Shown here one piece after another: positions 6,758 through 15,900 of a DNA stretch of 18,315 bases (the first letter of the stretch is position 1; every line of letters begins with the position of its first letter). Origin of the DNA: an uncultured Bacilli bacterium (GTDB taxonomy: Bacteria; Bacillota_I; Bacilli_A; RFN20; CAG-826); assembly GCA_905236085.1 (NCBI GenBank), contig CAJOOD010000130.1:1-18315 (forward strand), given 5' to 3'. Made by a program: the position numbers and the translations under genes. The notes under the pieces are model-generated. The model worked only from the letters and a program-made list of their open reading frames with translations. It made no database searches and was not told the origin of the DNA.

Positions 6758-8047
6758 ATGCTGTTATTAAGTAATTCGGATTTATATCGTGTTAATAAAG
6801 TCGGTCTAATCGCTGATTATGATAGAAAAGCTATATTTGATTTATACCAGCCTATCGTTGGTTATATCGCTGTTTCTATTTATATGACTTTTTGGACTGA
6901 AGCGGAGAATTTCCCTGTTGGATATTTTAAAACTCATCAATTGTTAATGCAAAAAACCCATTTGCCTACTGGTTTATTTATTGAAGAAAGAAAGAAATTA
7001 GAGGCCCTAGGCTTATTAAAAACATTTTGCATAAAAGATAAAGATTATAATGTGTATACATATGATTTATACGCTCCAAAGACACCAAGCAAATTCTTTT
7101 CTAATCCTCTATTATATGGTTTATTGTTAGAAGCTATTGGTGATCAAGCAGCGCAAAAATTAAAAATAGTCTATCTTCAAAACGAAAATCAAGATAAAGG
7201 TAAAGAAATCAGTAAACATTTTGCAGAAGTTTATAATCCAGATTTAAATGCCTCAGCATTTGCTACGACATTTTCTCCAACAGGAGATAATATTTTAGAC
7301 CGCTTACAATCTCATGTTGATTCTGAATTCAATTATGCGACATTTGTTAAAATGGTGGAGCAAAATGCCCAAATCAGTAGCGCTAATTTTACCAAAACTA
7401 TCTTAAAAGAAATATCAAGATTAGCTACATTATATGGAATCAACGAAGAAAACGCCGCTTTATATACCATTGATTGTTATGATGCCACTCGTCCAAGTGG
7501 AAATAAAATCGACATGGATAAACTTAAAAGAAGATTCCAAGATGATAACAAATTCCCAAATCTTAGACCAATACAAAGTGAGAAGACCACTATATCATCT
7601 AAATCACAACTCGCGGCGAAGATTAATCTTATGGAAAGTGTATCTCCAAAGGATTATTTAAGAATAAAACAAAATAATACCCAACCAGTAGCCGCAGATT
7701 TAAAAATTATTGATGATATATCTTTAAATTTAAGACTGCCTAATAATGTTATTAATGCGATTATTGATTATGTACTCGCTAAGAATAAGAATGTCTTATC
7801 TCGTGCCTATACAGAAAAAGTCGCGGCCTCTATTGCTAGAGAAAATATTTTAACCACCTATGATGCGATGATATATTTAAAAGAAATTAATGCCGCTAAT
7901 AAATTCAAAAAACCCGGCAAAAACCAAACAAAAAATCAAAAAGAAGAAGAAAATGTTGAAAATAATACAGATATCAAGGAAGAAAATAATTCCGCTAATG
8001 ATGATAATTGGGATGATATTTTATCCGATTTGGATGATAATGAATAA
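6758..8047 (+). CDS. dnaB: Replication initiation and membrane attachment protein DnaB (DnaD/DnaB family)
   Basis: In Bacilli, this DnaB (not the E. coli helicase of the same name) works with DnaD and DnaI to load the replicative helicase at the origin and at stalled forks. Seen in 429 aa: an N-terminal winged-helix-like part (LYQPIVGYIAVSIYMTFW at about 29-46 is the typical DnaB/DnaD opening), a variable middle, a DnaB_2-type helical domain at about 318-376 (ISLNLRLPNNVINAIIDYVL, then YTEKVAASIARENI), and a Lys/Gln then strongly acidic tail (about 385-429). The YxxxIxxxW signature of that domain keeps Tyr351 but has Ile359 where Trp is usual. Identification rests on this domain plus the adjacent dnaI, the arrangement in B. 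subtilis. B. subtilis DnaB is somewhat longer (about 470 aa). GAGG ribosome-binding site; own extended -10 promoter. Confidence 0.88.
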   Translation: MLLLSNSDLYRVNKVGLIADYDRKAIFDLYQPIVGYIAVSIYMTFWTEAENFPVGYFKTHQLLMQKTHLPTGLFIEERKKLEALGLLKTFCIKDKDYNVYTYDLYAPKTPSKFFSNPLLYGLLLEAIGDQAAQKLKIVYLQNENQDKGKEISKHFAEVYNPDLNASAFATTFSPTGDNILDRLQSHVDSEFNYATFVKMVEQNAQISSANFTKTILKEISRLATLYGINEENAALYTIDCYDATRPSGNKIDMDKLKRRFQDDNKFPNLRPIQSEKTTISSKSQLAAKINLMESVSPKDYLRIKQNNTQPVAADLKIIDDISLNLRLPNNVINAIIDYVLAKNKNVLSRAYTEKVAASIARENILTTYDAMIYLKEINAANKFKKPGKNQTKNQKEEENVENNTDIKEENNSANDDNWDDILSDLDDNE

Positions 8048-8050
8048 TAT

Positions 8051-8941
8051 ATGGAAAAATTTAAACCTACTTTAAAAATGAATCTCGATGAAAAAGAGCT
8101 TGATATCATGTATCAAAATTTTATTGCTAACCCTAAAGCAGTTAGAGAGATTAATAAATTAGGAATACCTAATGAAGATATCAAAAAATATATCGTTAAG
8201 ATTAATGATTTTGTCGAAGACATTAAATATTGTGAAAATTGTCCTGGTATGGAAAACTGTGAAAAAGCCAATAAATATATTGTTACTAAACTCACATACA
8301 ATAACAAAGTGGTAGAAAGACAATTAGTGCCTTGCAAGAAAATCTTAAATGAAATGAGCGTACAAAAATATTTCGTTTCTAAAGATTATCCAAGCGAATT
8401 TGAAGATGCTAGTCTAGCCACCATCGATAAGACATCTAAGAAAAAAGATGCCGCTAGATTATATGCCGATTATGTTAAAGGCCAATCCAAACAATGGATA
8501 TATATAACTGGTGCACCTAGAACGGGTAGAAGTTATTTAGCCGCGGCATTTATCAATGATTACGCTCGAAGAAAAAAAGGAGAAGTGGCCTTTATAAATT
8601 CTTTATCTAAATTTAAAGAACTCATTTCTTTATCTTTTAATTCCCCTCAAGATTTTGAAGATATTATGAATCGTTATGCTACATGCGATATTTTGGTTAT
8701 CGATGATCTAGGTAACGAAGTGATAACCGATACGGTAAGAGATGCAATCTTATTAAGATTATTAAACGAAAGAAGTGCCAGTAAAAAATTAACCATCTTC
8801 ACTTCTGATTATTCCATTCAAGAAATAGTGGAATTATATGCCACTACCAAACAAGGTGCGATAAAATCTAAGAAATTAAAATCTATCTTAGAAACAAATT
8901 GCAAACAAGAAATTAATTTAGGCCCTCTTGGAGCGTATTAA
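8051..8941 (+). CDS. dnaI: Primosomal protein DnaI, helicase loader with altered ATPase motifs
   Basis: DnaI is the AAA+ loader of the replicative helicase in Bacilli: the N-terminal domain binds the helicase through a zinc module and the C-terminal domain binds ATP and DNA. Seen in 296 aa: putative zinc ligands Cys61, Cys64, Cys70 and Cys95; AAA+ core from about 145; Walker B DILVIDDLG (213-221) intact. Three key positions differ from Bacillus DnaI: Walker A reads GAPRTGRS (154-161), so the invariant Lys is Arg160; sensor 1, normally SSN or TSN, is TSD (251-253); and the arginine-finger region, normally ARLMERI, reads SKKLKSI (273-279) with no arginine. The gene starts 3 nt after dnaB with no distinct ribosome-binding site, so it is probably coupled. 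Its last 29 bp overlap the end of mutM-coaE on the other strand. ATP hydrolysis may be impaired or done differently. Confidence 0.88.
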   Translation: MEKFKPTLKMNLDEKELDIMYQNFIANPKAVREINKLGIPNEDIKKYIVKINDFVEDIKYCENCPGMENCEKANKYIVTKLTYNNKVVERQLVPCKKILNEMSVQKYFVSKDYPSEFEDASLATIDKTSKKKDAARLYADYVKGQSKQWIYITGAPRTGRSYLAAAFINDYARRKKGEVAFINSLSKFKELISLSFNSPQDFEDIMNRYATCDILVIDDLGNEVITDTVRDAILLRLLNERSASKKLTIFTSDYSIQEIVELYATTKQGAIKSKKLKSILETNCKQEINLGPLGAY

Positions 8942-10313
8942 TCACTTCTAAGGCCTTTTTCTTTAAGTCCTTAATAGAGGAATTATTTTCAATAATATAG
9001 TCCATATCATTGATATGTTTATCAAATTTATGATTGATATTGATATTTTTTAATTCCTGAGCTTTTTCTTTGTCTCTATTTTCTTCTCTAACATAGGCTA
9101 AATCAGATTTAATACCGATAATAACATCAAATCTAGATTCCATTTTTGCTTCAAAAAGTAGGGGAACTTCTACAACTGCAATGCCTTTTTTATTTGAAGA
9201 AATAAATTTAGCTACTTCCTTATCCACTAAAGGCCATATTATTCTTTCTAATTTATTTTTATCTTTTGGATAATTAATAAGATGTTTTCTAATATTATCA
9301 TTAACCGATAATTCGTTAGGCTCAATCTTTAACGCCTTATAAACTTTATTAACCACATCTTTATTTTGATATAAATCATGAACGATTTGATCACAGCTAA
9401 TAACTTTATAACCGCTATCTTTATAAATGTTTAATAAGGTGGTCTTACCTGAACCGATAGAACCATAAATAGCCACAGCTAATTTATTAGATTTAATTCT
9501 TTGACATTTAGGACAGAAAGTAGTCCCTCTTCCACCTACTTTAATCTTTCTTAAAGAAGTATTGCATCTTATACAAGGTTCGCCTTCTTTACCATAGGCT
9601 AATAATTTAGTCTGGAATTCCCCATCTATACCTTTTCCAGGATGATATGATTTAATCGTTGATCCACCAGAGACAATAGCCTCTTTTAATATGCGCGATG
9701 ATTCTTTAACGATATTAGACCAATCCTCTAAAGAAATATTCTTGCCAGGAGTAAGAGGATGAATTTTACAAGCATATAAAACTTCATCGACATAAATATT
9801 ACCTAAACCGGTAATAAGTTCTTGTGACAATAATAAAGTCTTAATAGGAGTGGAGGACTTATTGGCCTTTAAATATAAAGCGTTAATATCTTTAACATCC
9901 CAAGGTTCTTGACCTAATTTGGCTAATTCTTTTAAGGAGCGGTATTCGCTTTCTTTACTTAATATCATCATTCCAAAACAACGCGAATCATCATAACAAA
10001 TTTTGGTATTATTTTTCAAAAACCATACTAATCGAGCATATTTTGAATTATTTTCATCGCTATTAAAGACATAATATTTGCCTTCCATTCTTAAATGAGA
10101 CACCACTACATAATCATCAGATAGATGAAAAATAAGGAATTTGCCAATTCTTGATAAATCTAAAATCTTCTTATCTTTTAAAGTGGAGACAAATTCATTC
10201 TCATCGCCTTCAACTGTCACGCTTCTTAATATTTCCACGTGATCAATTGTCTGATTCTTAATATATGGTAATAAAGTATTTTTAACGGTTTCTACCTCTG
10301 GTAATTCTGGCAT
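8913..10313 (-). CDS. Fused formamidopyrimidine-DNA glycosylase and dephospho-CoA kinase (MutM-CoaE)
   Basis: One 466-aa frame holds two complete enzymes. Residues 1 to about 275 are MutM/Fpg, which removes 8-oxoguanine and other oxidised purines and nicks the abasic site: catalytic Pro2 and Glu3 in MPELPEVETV, Lys58 in IGKFL, a helix-two-turn-helix part (about 130-220), and a zinc finger with Cys247/Cys250 and Cys267/Cys270 and Arg262. Residues about 277-466 are CoaE, the last step of coenzyme A synthesis: P-loop GSIGSGKT (284-291), CDQIVHDLY (307-315), VEVPLLFE (381-388). There is no linker and no internal start codon at the junction, where IKSNKLAVAIYGSIGSG runs from zinc finger to P-loop. 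The start is set at the ATG giving Pro2, since MutM needs a free N-terminal proline; a TTG 21 nt upstream would bury it. AGAGG lies 8 nt before this ATG. It follows polA by 11 nt; mutM and coaE are neighbours of polA in B. subtilis too. Confidence 0.93.
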   Translation of the reverse strand: MPELPEVETVKNTLLPYIKNQTIDHVEILRSVTVEGDENEFVSTLKDKKILDLSRIGKFLIFHLSDDYVVVSHLRMEGKYYVFNSDENNSKYARLVWFLKNNTKICYDDSRCFGMMILSKESEYRSLKELAKLGQEPWDVKDINALYLKANKSSTPIKTLLLSQELITGLGNIYVDEVLYACKIHPLTPGKNISLEDWSNIVKESSRILKEAIVSGGSTIKSYHPGKGIDGEFQTKLLAYGKEGEPCIRCNTSLRKIKVGGRGTTFCPKCQRIKSNKLAVAIYGSIGSGKTTLLNIYKDSGYKVISCDQIVHDLYQNKDVVNKVYKALKIEPNELSVNDNIRKHLINYPKDKNKLERIIWPLVDKEVAKFISSNKKGIAVVEVPLLFEAKMESRFDVIIGIKSDLAYVREENRDKEKAQELKNININHKFDKHINDMDYIIENNSSIKDLKKKALEVINTLQEGLN

Positions 10314-10324
10314 ATCATTTACCT

Positions 10325-12928
10325 CTATTTGCAATCAAACCAAGTCTTTCCAAAGCCTCCATCGACTTCTAAATTGACTCCTAAATCATAAATATTCTCC
10401 ATGATGTTTTTAACTAATTTATATATATCATCTTTTTCTTCTTTATAGACTTTAAAAATCAATTCATCGTGGATTTGTAAAACCATTTTAGATTTATAAC
10501 CACCTTCTTCAAGAGCGGCAAAAACCTTTATCATGGCCATCTTAATTAAATCCGCCGCGGTACCTTGTATAGGAGCGTTCATCGCCGCTCGTTTAGCAAA
10601 TTCTCTAACCTGATAATTAGTGTCATGAATTTCTCTAAGATATCTTCTTCTTCCAAATACGGTTGATACATAGCCATCAGTCTGCAAATTCTCTACAATA
10701 CCTTTTAGGAATGTCGTAATTTCTGGATAAGCTTCAAAGAAAGAATTAATAATGGTCTTGGCTTCAAAGAAAGATACACCAATTTGTTCACTTAACCCGA
10801 AATCAGATATTCCATACACAATACCAAAATTAACCGCTTTAGCCTTTCTTCTCTCTGCAGGAGTTGGTTCTTCGACATGGAAGACGGCTCGCGCAGTAGA
10901 GGAGTGAATATCTTCATGTTCATTAAATGCTTTAAGCATACCTTTACAATTACTTAATGCGCTTAACACTCTTAATTCAATTTGCGAATAATCTAATGAT
11001 AATATTTCTATATCCTCATCATCATAATAAAATGCTTTTCTAATTTGTTTAGCTTCTTCATCTCTAATGCTGATATTTTGCAAATTAGGATTAGAAGAAG
11101 ATAATCTACCAGTAGTGGTCAAAGCTTGATTAAATAAAGCATGAATCTTTTTATCTTTATGAATATGAACCTTAAGTCCATCACAATAAGTAGAAATCAA
11201 TTTCGTATATTTACGATATTCTAATATCTTATCCACGATTGGATGCTTATCTTGAATAGTTTTTAAAGCCTCTAAAGAAGTGGAACCACCTTTATTATTA
11301 GGTAATTTTAAATCATCAAATAAGACCACTCCTAATTGTTTAGGCGATGAAATATTAAATTCTTTACCCGCTAAATCGTAGATTTCCTTTTCTAAAGCTT
11401 TTGCTTTGATTTTAAATTCATCACCAAATTTATCTAAGACTTCGCTATCAAGAGGAAATCCTTCATATTCCATCGATGCCAAAACATGAGATAAAGGCAT
11501 TTCAATATCAAAAAATAATTGTAAAGCATTAATCTCGGTTAATTCTCTAACCACTTTATCTTTTAAATAAAATGATGCTCTAGCCACCTTCGCTGTTCTT
11601 TTCATCTTTTTAGGATCGAGTAAAGACACTTCCACATCATCACCAGATAAATCTTGACCAAAAATAGCCATAACATGCTCTGGCTTAGATGTAGACATTG
11701 AAGCATCAATTAAATAGGCCGCTAAAAAGATATCGATATATTGTCCATTTAATTTAATCCCATCATTAGCGAGCGCAACCTCAATAGATTTAAAATAATA
11801 TCCGCACTTTTTAATATCGTTATTTTCCAAAATCTCTTTAAATCTCGGGTCTTTTAAAGCATTTTCATAGGAAATGTAATAATTTTTATCATTGATAGAA
11901 AGAGCAAAACCATATATATCCGATTCGTAATAATATTCTTCATTATCTAAATCAATGGCTAAACCAATAATATCTGGTACATCTATTCCCTTTAATGATT
12001 CAATTTCTTCTACTTCAAAAGATGCATTTAAAACATCGGCTTGTTTCCATTTTTGAGGGATCTTGTTCATGAACTGTCTTAATTCATAACGCTGAGCAAA
12101 TTTATTAATCTCTTGGAAATTATATCCACTATATTTGGTATCATTAATAGTGAAATTAATCGGAGTGTCAATCTTAATAATGGCTAGATTCTTACATAAC
12201 ATTCCTATGTCTTTATTATTTCTAATTGATTCACCAACTTTAGAAGTCATTTCTTCGCTGGCTTCAATAATTTTTTCTAAGGAGCCATATTCTTGAATCA
12301 ATTTAACCGCGGTTTTATCACCCACACCTGGAATACCTGGCAAATTATCACTTGGATCGCCTCTAAGCCCCTTATAATCGATAATTTGAATCGGTGTAAA
12401 ACCAAATTCTTCTTTAACAGTTTCAGGAGTCATTATATTGATATCTTTTAGTCCCTTTTTAATTAGGTTAACGGTGATATTATTATCCACTAATTGAAGA
12501 TAATCTTTATCAGAAGTATAAATAATAACTTCATATCCTTCTTTACCCGCTAATTTGGCCACTGTACCAGCGATATCATCAGCTTCATATCCCGGTTCTT
12601 CAAATTCAAAGATGTTTAAAGCTTTTAAAAAATCTCTTACTAATGGGAATTGCTCCACTAATTCTGGAGGAGCAGGCTTGCGATTAGCTTTATATGTCTC
12701 TAATTGTTCATGTCTAAAATTCTTCTTCTCAGCATCAAAGGCTACGAATATTGATTCATCTTTGTTCATATTGCTAAGAATCTTGCTCATCATATTAGCA
12801 AAAGCAAATAATGCATTAGTGTGAATTCCATCTTTTGTAGACATGATTTCAACACCTGGATAAGCGGTAGCGAAATAAGCGCGATATAACAAAGAATTGC
12901 CATCGATGATGGTGAGTTTTTTAGCCAT
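10325..12928 (-). CDS. polA: DNA polymerase I
   Basis: Repair polymerase that removes RNA primers and fills gaps. The 867 aa carry three domains. The 5'-nuclease (about 1-290) is intact: IDGNSLLYRAY (8-18), EADDIAGT (115-122), TSDKDYLQL (138-146), RGDPSDNLPGIPGVGDKTA (189-207). The middle domain (about 300-470) has the proofreading fold position but lacks the acidic Exo motifs, as in Bacillus and Thermus Pol I, so proofreading is not expected. The polymerase (about 480-867) is complete: motif A LSLDYSQIELR with Asp646, the O-helix RRKAKAVNFGIVYG with Arg693, Lys697, Phe701 and Tyr705, and motif C QIHDE with Asp821. The ribosome-binding site GGAGG lies inside the last codons of dnaE, 10 nt before the ATG, so dnaE and polA are in one operon (gap 5 nt). 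Its TAG stop overlaps the ribosome-binding site of mutM-coaE. Confidence 0.98.
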   Translation of the reverse strand: MAKKLTIIDGNSLLYRAYFATAYPGVEIMSTKDGIHTNALFAFANMMSKILSNMNKDESIFVAFDAEKKNFRHEQLETYKANRKPAPPELVEQFPLVRDFLKALNIFEFEEPGYEADDIAGTVAKLAGKEGYEVIIYTSDKDYLQLVDNNITVNLIKKGLKDINIMTPETVKEEFGFTPIQIIDYKGLRGDPSDNLPGIPGVGDKTAVKLIQEYGSLEKIIEASEEMTSKVGESIRNNKDIGMLCKNLAIIKIDTPINFTINDTKYSGYNFQEINKFAQRYELRQFMNKIPQKWKQADVLNASFEVEEIESLKGIDVPDIIGLAIDLDNEEYYYESDIYGFALSINDKNYYISYENALKDPRFKEILENNDIKKCGYYFKSIEVALANDGIKLNGQYIDIFLAAYLIDASMSTSKPEHVMAIFGQDLSGDDVEVSLLDPKKMKRTAKVARASFYLKDKVVRELTEINALQLFFDIEMPLSHVLASMEYEGFPLDSEVLDKFGDEFKIKAKALEKEIYDLAGKEFNISSPKQLGVVLFDDLKLPNNKGGSTSLEALKTIQDKHPIVDKILEYRKYTKLISTYCDGLKVHIHKDKKIHALFNQALTTTGRLSSSNPNLQNISIRDEEAKQIRKAFYYDDEDIEILSLDYSQIELRVLSALSNCKGMLKAFNEHEDIHSSTARAVFHVEEPTPAERRKAKAVNFGIVYGISDFGLSEQIGVSFFEAKTIINSFFEAYPEITTFLKGIVENLQTDGYVSTVFGRRRYLREIHDTNYQVREFAKRAAMNAPIQGTAADLIKMAMIKVFAALEEGGYKSKMVLQIHDELIFKVYKEEKDDIYKLVKNIMENIYDLGVNLEVDGGFGKTWFDCK

Positions 12929-12933
12929 AAATA

Positions 12934-15900
12934 TTATTCCTCCAATAATTCAATTTCATCAGCGATATAAGAATTATTCCCATTATGTGAATTGAAATGA
13001 GCCTTACATACGATGATATTGTTTTTCTTTAAAATATTAATTGTTTTGCCATATAAATCAGAAAATACTGTTAATTCCATTTCTCCTGTTTCATCAAATA
13101 TCTTAACAAACGCCATTGGAACTTCTTTTTTGGTCATAATAGTCTTGCATGATTTAATAATACCAGCGACAAAGATATTGCCATTAATATTATCAGCGAT
13201 AGGATTAACTCCTTTAGATTTTAATAAATCTTTTTTATAACGAAGAGGATTATCCGATAACATGATGCCTATAGAATCATATTCTGCCTCTAGATTAGAT
13301 AATGGATCATCATTTGCCTCAATTAGTAAAGGCGCGGGCATAATAGTGATATCAAGTGACATTTGTCCCTCATTAGCCATAACCACTTCGGCATATTGTA
13401 AATATGGAATTAAACTTTCTCTAAGTGATTCTCTAGAATGATATAAAGAATCAAAACTGCCAGAATTAATCAATTTCATGATATTAGTTTCACTAATCTT
13501 ATAGGCAAATGTTCTTAAGATGAAGTCTTTAAAATCTCTATATAATCCATTTTTATTTCTTTCTTCAATAATAGCTTTCGCGCTTAAAACCGGTAGTCCT
13601 TTAATAGAAGTAAAAGGTAACATTAATTTATCATTAACAATAGTGAAACGATTCTCCGCATAATTGACGTCAGGCAATACTATTTCAACGCCCTTTTTAG
13701 ACATCTCACTTATATAATCAGAGAATTTAGAATTATCAATCGAAGAGACATAAGATAGGGTAGAAGCATAGAATTCTAAAGGATATTTATATTTTAAATA
13801 AGCCATCTCACAAGTGATAACGCTATAACCAACAGAATGAGCTTTATTAAAACCATAATTAGCAAATTCAAAAATTAAATTATAAACCTCATTTGCTGTC
13901 TTTTCTGAATAGCCATTCTTTAAAGAACCAGCGATGAATTCTTGCTTGCTTTGTTTCATCTTTTCGGAATCTTTTTTTGATACCGCCGCTCTAAAAATAT
14001 CGGCTTGTTCTAAAGTGAATCCGGCCATCTTTTGTGATATTTGCATAATCTGCTCTTGGTAGACAATAATTCCATAAGTAGAAGACAAGATAGATTTCAA
14101 ATCATCAGAGATGTAATTAACTTTTTCTTGTCCATGTTTCCTTTTCGCATACACAGGTATATTATCCATTGGTCCAGGTCTAAATAAGGCCAAAAGCGCT
14201 ACAATATCGTTAAAACAATTGGGTTTTAGCAGGGATATTGCGTTTTTCATACCAGATGATTCTAGTTGGAAAATACCCATTGTCATACCAGAAGATATCA
14301 ATTCATATATCTCAGGAATATCATAAGGAATATTAAATTTATCTAGCTGAGTATCTAAATGATTCTTATTAATCAAATCCACACAATCAGAGATGATAGA
14401 TAGATTTCTTAATCCTAATAAATCCATCTTTAAGAAGCCTTGCTCTTCTAAATAGTCCATGGAATATTGCGAGATATAATTACCTTGAAAATCTTTAAAT
14501 ATTGGCATCGATTTCTCCATTGGAGAATTATTTAAAACTATACCCGCCGCGTGTAATCCGGTTTGACGAGGTAGATTTTCAATCTTTGAAGCCAAGGAAA
14601 TGATTTCTAAATAATATTTATCGGAATCGATAAGAGATTTAAACGGGGCTAATTTACGATATGAATCGCTTAAAGAATAATTTCTTCCTATTAGTCTAGA
14701 GCAGATGAGATTGATATCTCTTTCGTTATAATTATATATTCTTCCAACATCTCTAACTGATTGCTTAGCGGCGATGGTTTGATAAGTGACAATATTAGCG
14801 ACCTTATCATGACCATATTTATTACGTAAATAAGTAACGACTTCTTCACGTCTAGTGTCCATAAAGTCCATATCGATATCTGGCATCTTTTTACGAGCCG
14901 GATTTAAGAATCTTTCAAATAATAAATCATATTTTAATGGATCGATGCGAGTAATATTTAATAAATATGCGACTAAGGATGCTGCGGCGGATCCTCTAGC
15001 GGGACCAGTTAATATTCCCACAGAATTAGCGTAATTAACATAATCGCTGACAATTAGGAAATAATCAGCGTAGCCCATAGAAATGATGATGTCTAATTCT
15101 TTTTCTAATCTTTTAATGTGTTCTTCATCTTCAAGATTTAATTCTTTTAATCTCTTGTAGCATTGTTCTTTAAGATATTGAATCGTATCATCAACTGGAT
15201 AAATAAGCATTTCTCCACGCTTATGATGAAAATTAAAATTAATCGAGCTGATGATATCTAAAGTTAATTGTAATTCTGATTTCTTATATAATTTCTCATA
15301 ATTTGAATTGCTTAAAAAACATTGGTAATCAATCTTCTCTTTGATATCCAATTTTCTTGATTCATCATCGATAGATTTAACCATTTCTAAAGTGATGGCA
15401 TCATTATTTTTCTGATATAAAATATGAGGAAAAGCGATAGTTAAATAAGTATATTTATCGGCGAAATCTCTTAATTTAGCCGCATATATTCTATCTTCCG
15501 CGTTAGCGATATCAATTCCCACATAAAAATCATCCACCAAATTAGATAGATATTTAAATAATTCCACTGTATTTCTAGATTCTAAATCAATTGATTCTTT
15601 AAAATAAGCTTCGCTAGAAGATAATATGCCAATTAAGCCTTTGTGGTTATTAGCTAAATAATTGCTAACCTCTTCTTCATTATCAATAATAGATGACAAA
15701 TAGCATAAATTCTTATATCCTTCCTCGTTTTTTACATATAAACAGAAGTGGACATCTTTAATTATTATCTCCATTCCCACGATATAAGGTTTAGCGATTT
15801 TCTCCATCGCTTTAATAAATTCAGGCACCCCATGCATAACATTAAAATCGCAAAGTCCGCAGCCATAATAATCGTTATCTTTGACTGACTTAGCGATCTT

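Noticed and set aside
7434..8075. Two plus-strand open frames (7434-7661 and 7890-8075) in a second frame of dnaB
   Set aside because: They lie inside the dnaB coding region, have low-complexity Lys/Ile content and no ribosome-binding site.
10314..10334. TTG start adding seven residues before MPELPEV of MutM
   Set aside because: MutM catalysis needs Pro2 as the free N-terminus, and AGAGG is correctly placed for the ATG at 10313; the TTG codon lies inside the last codons of polA.
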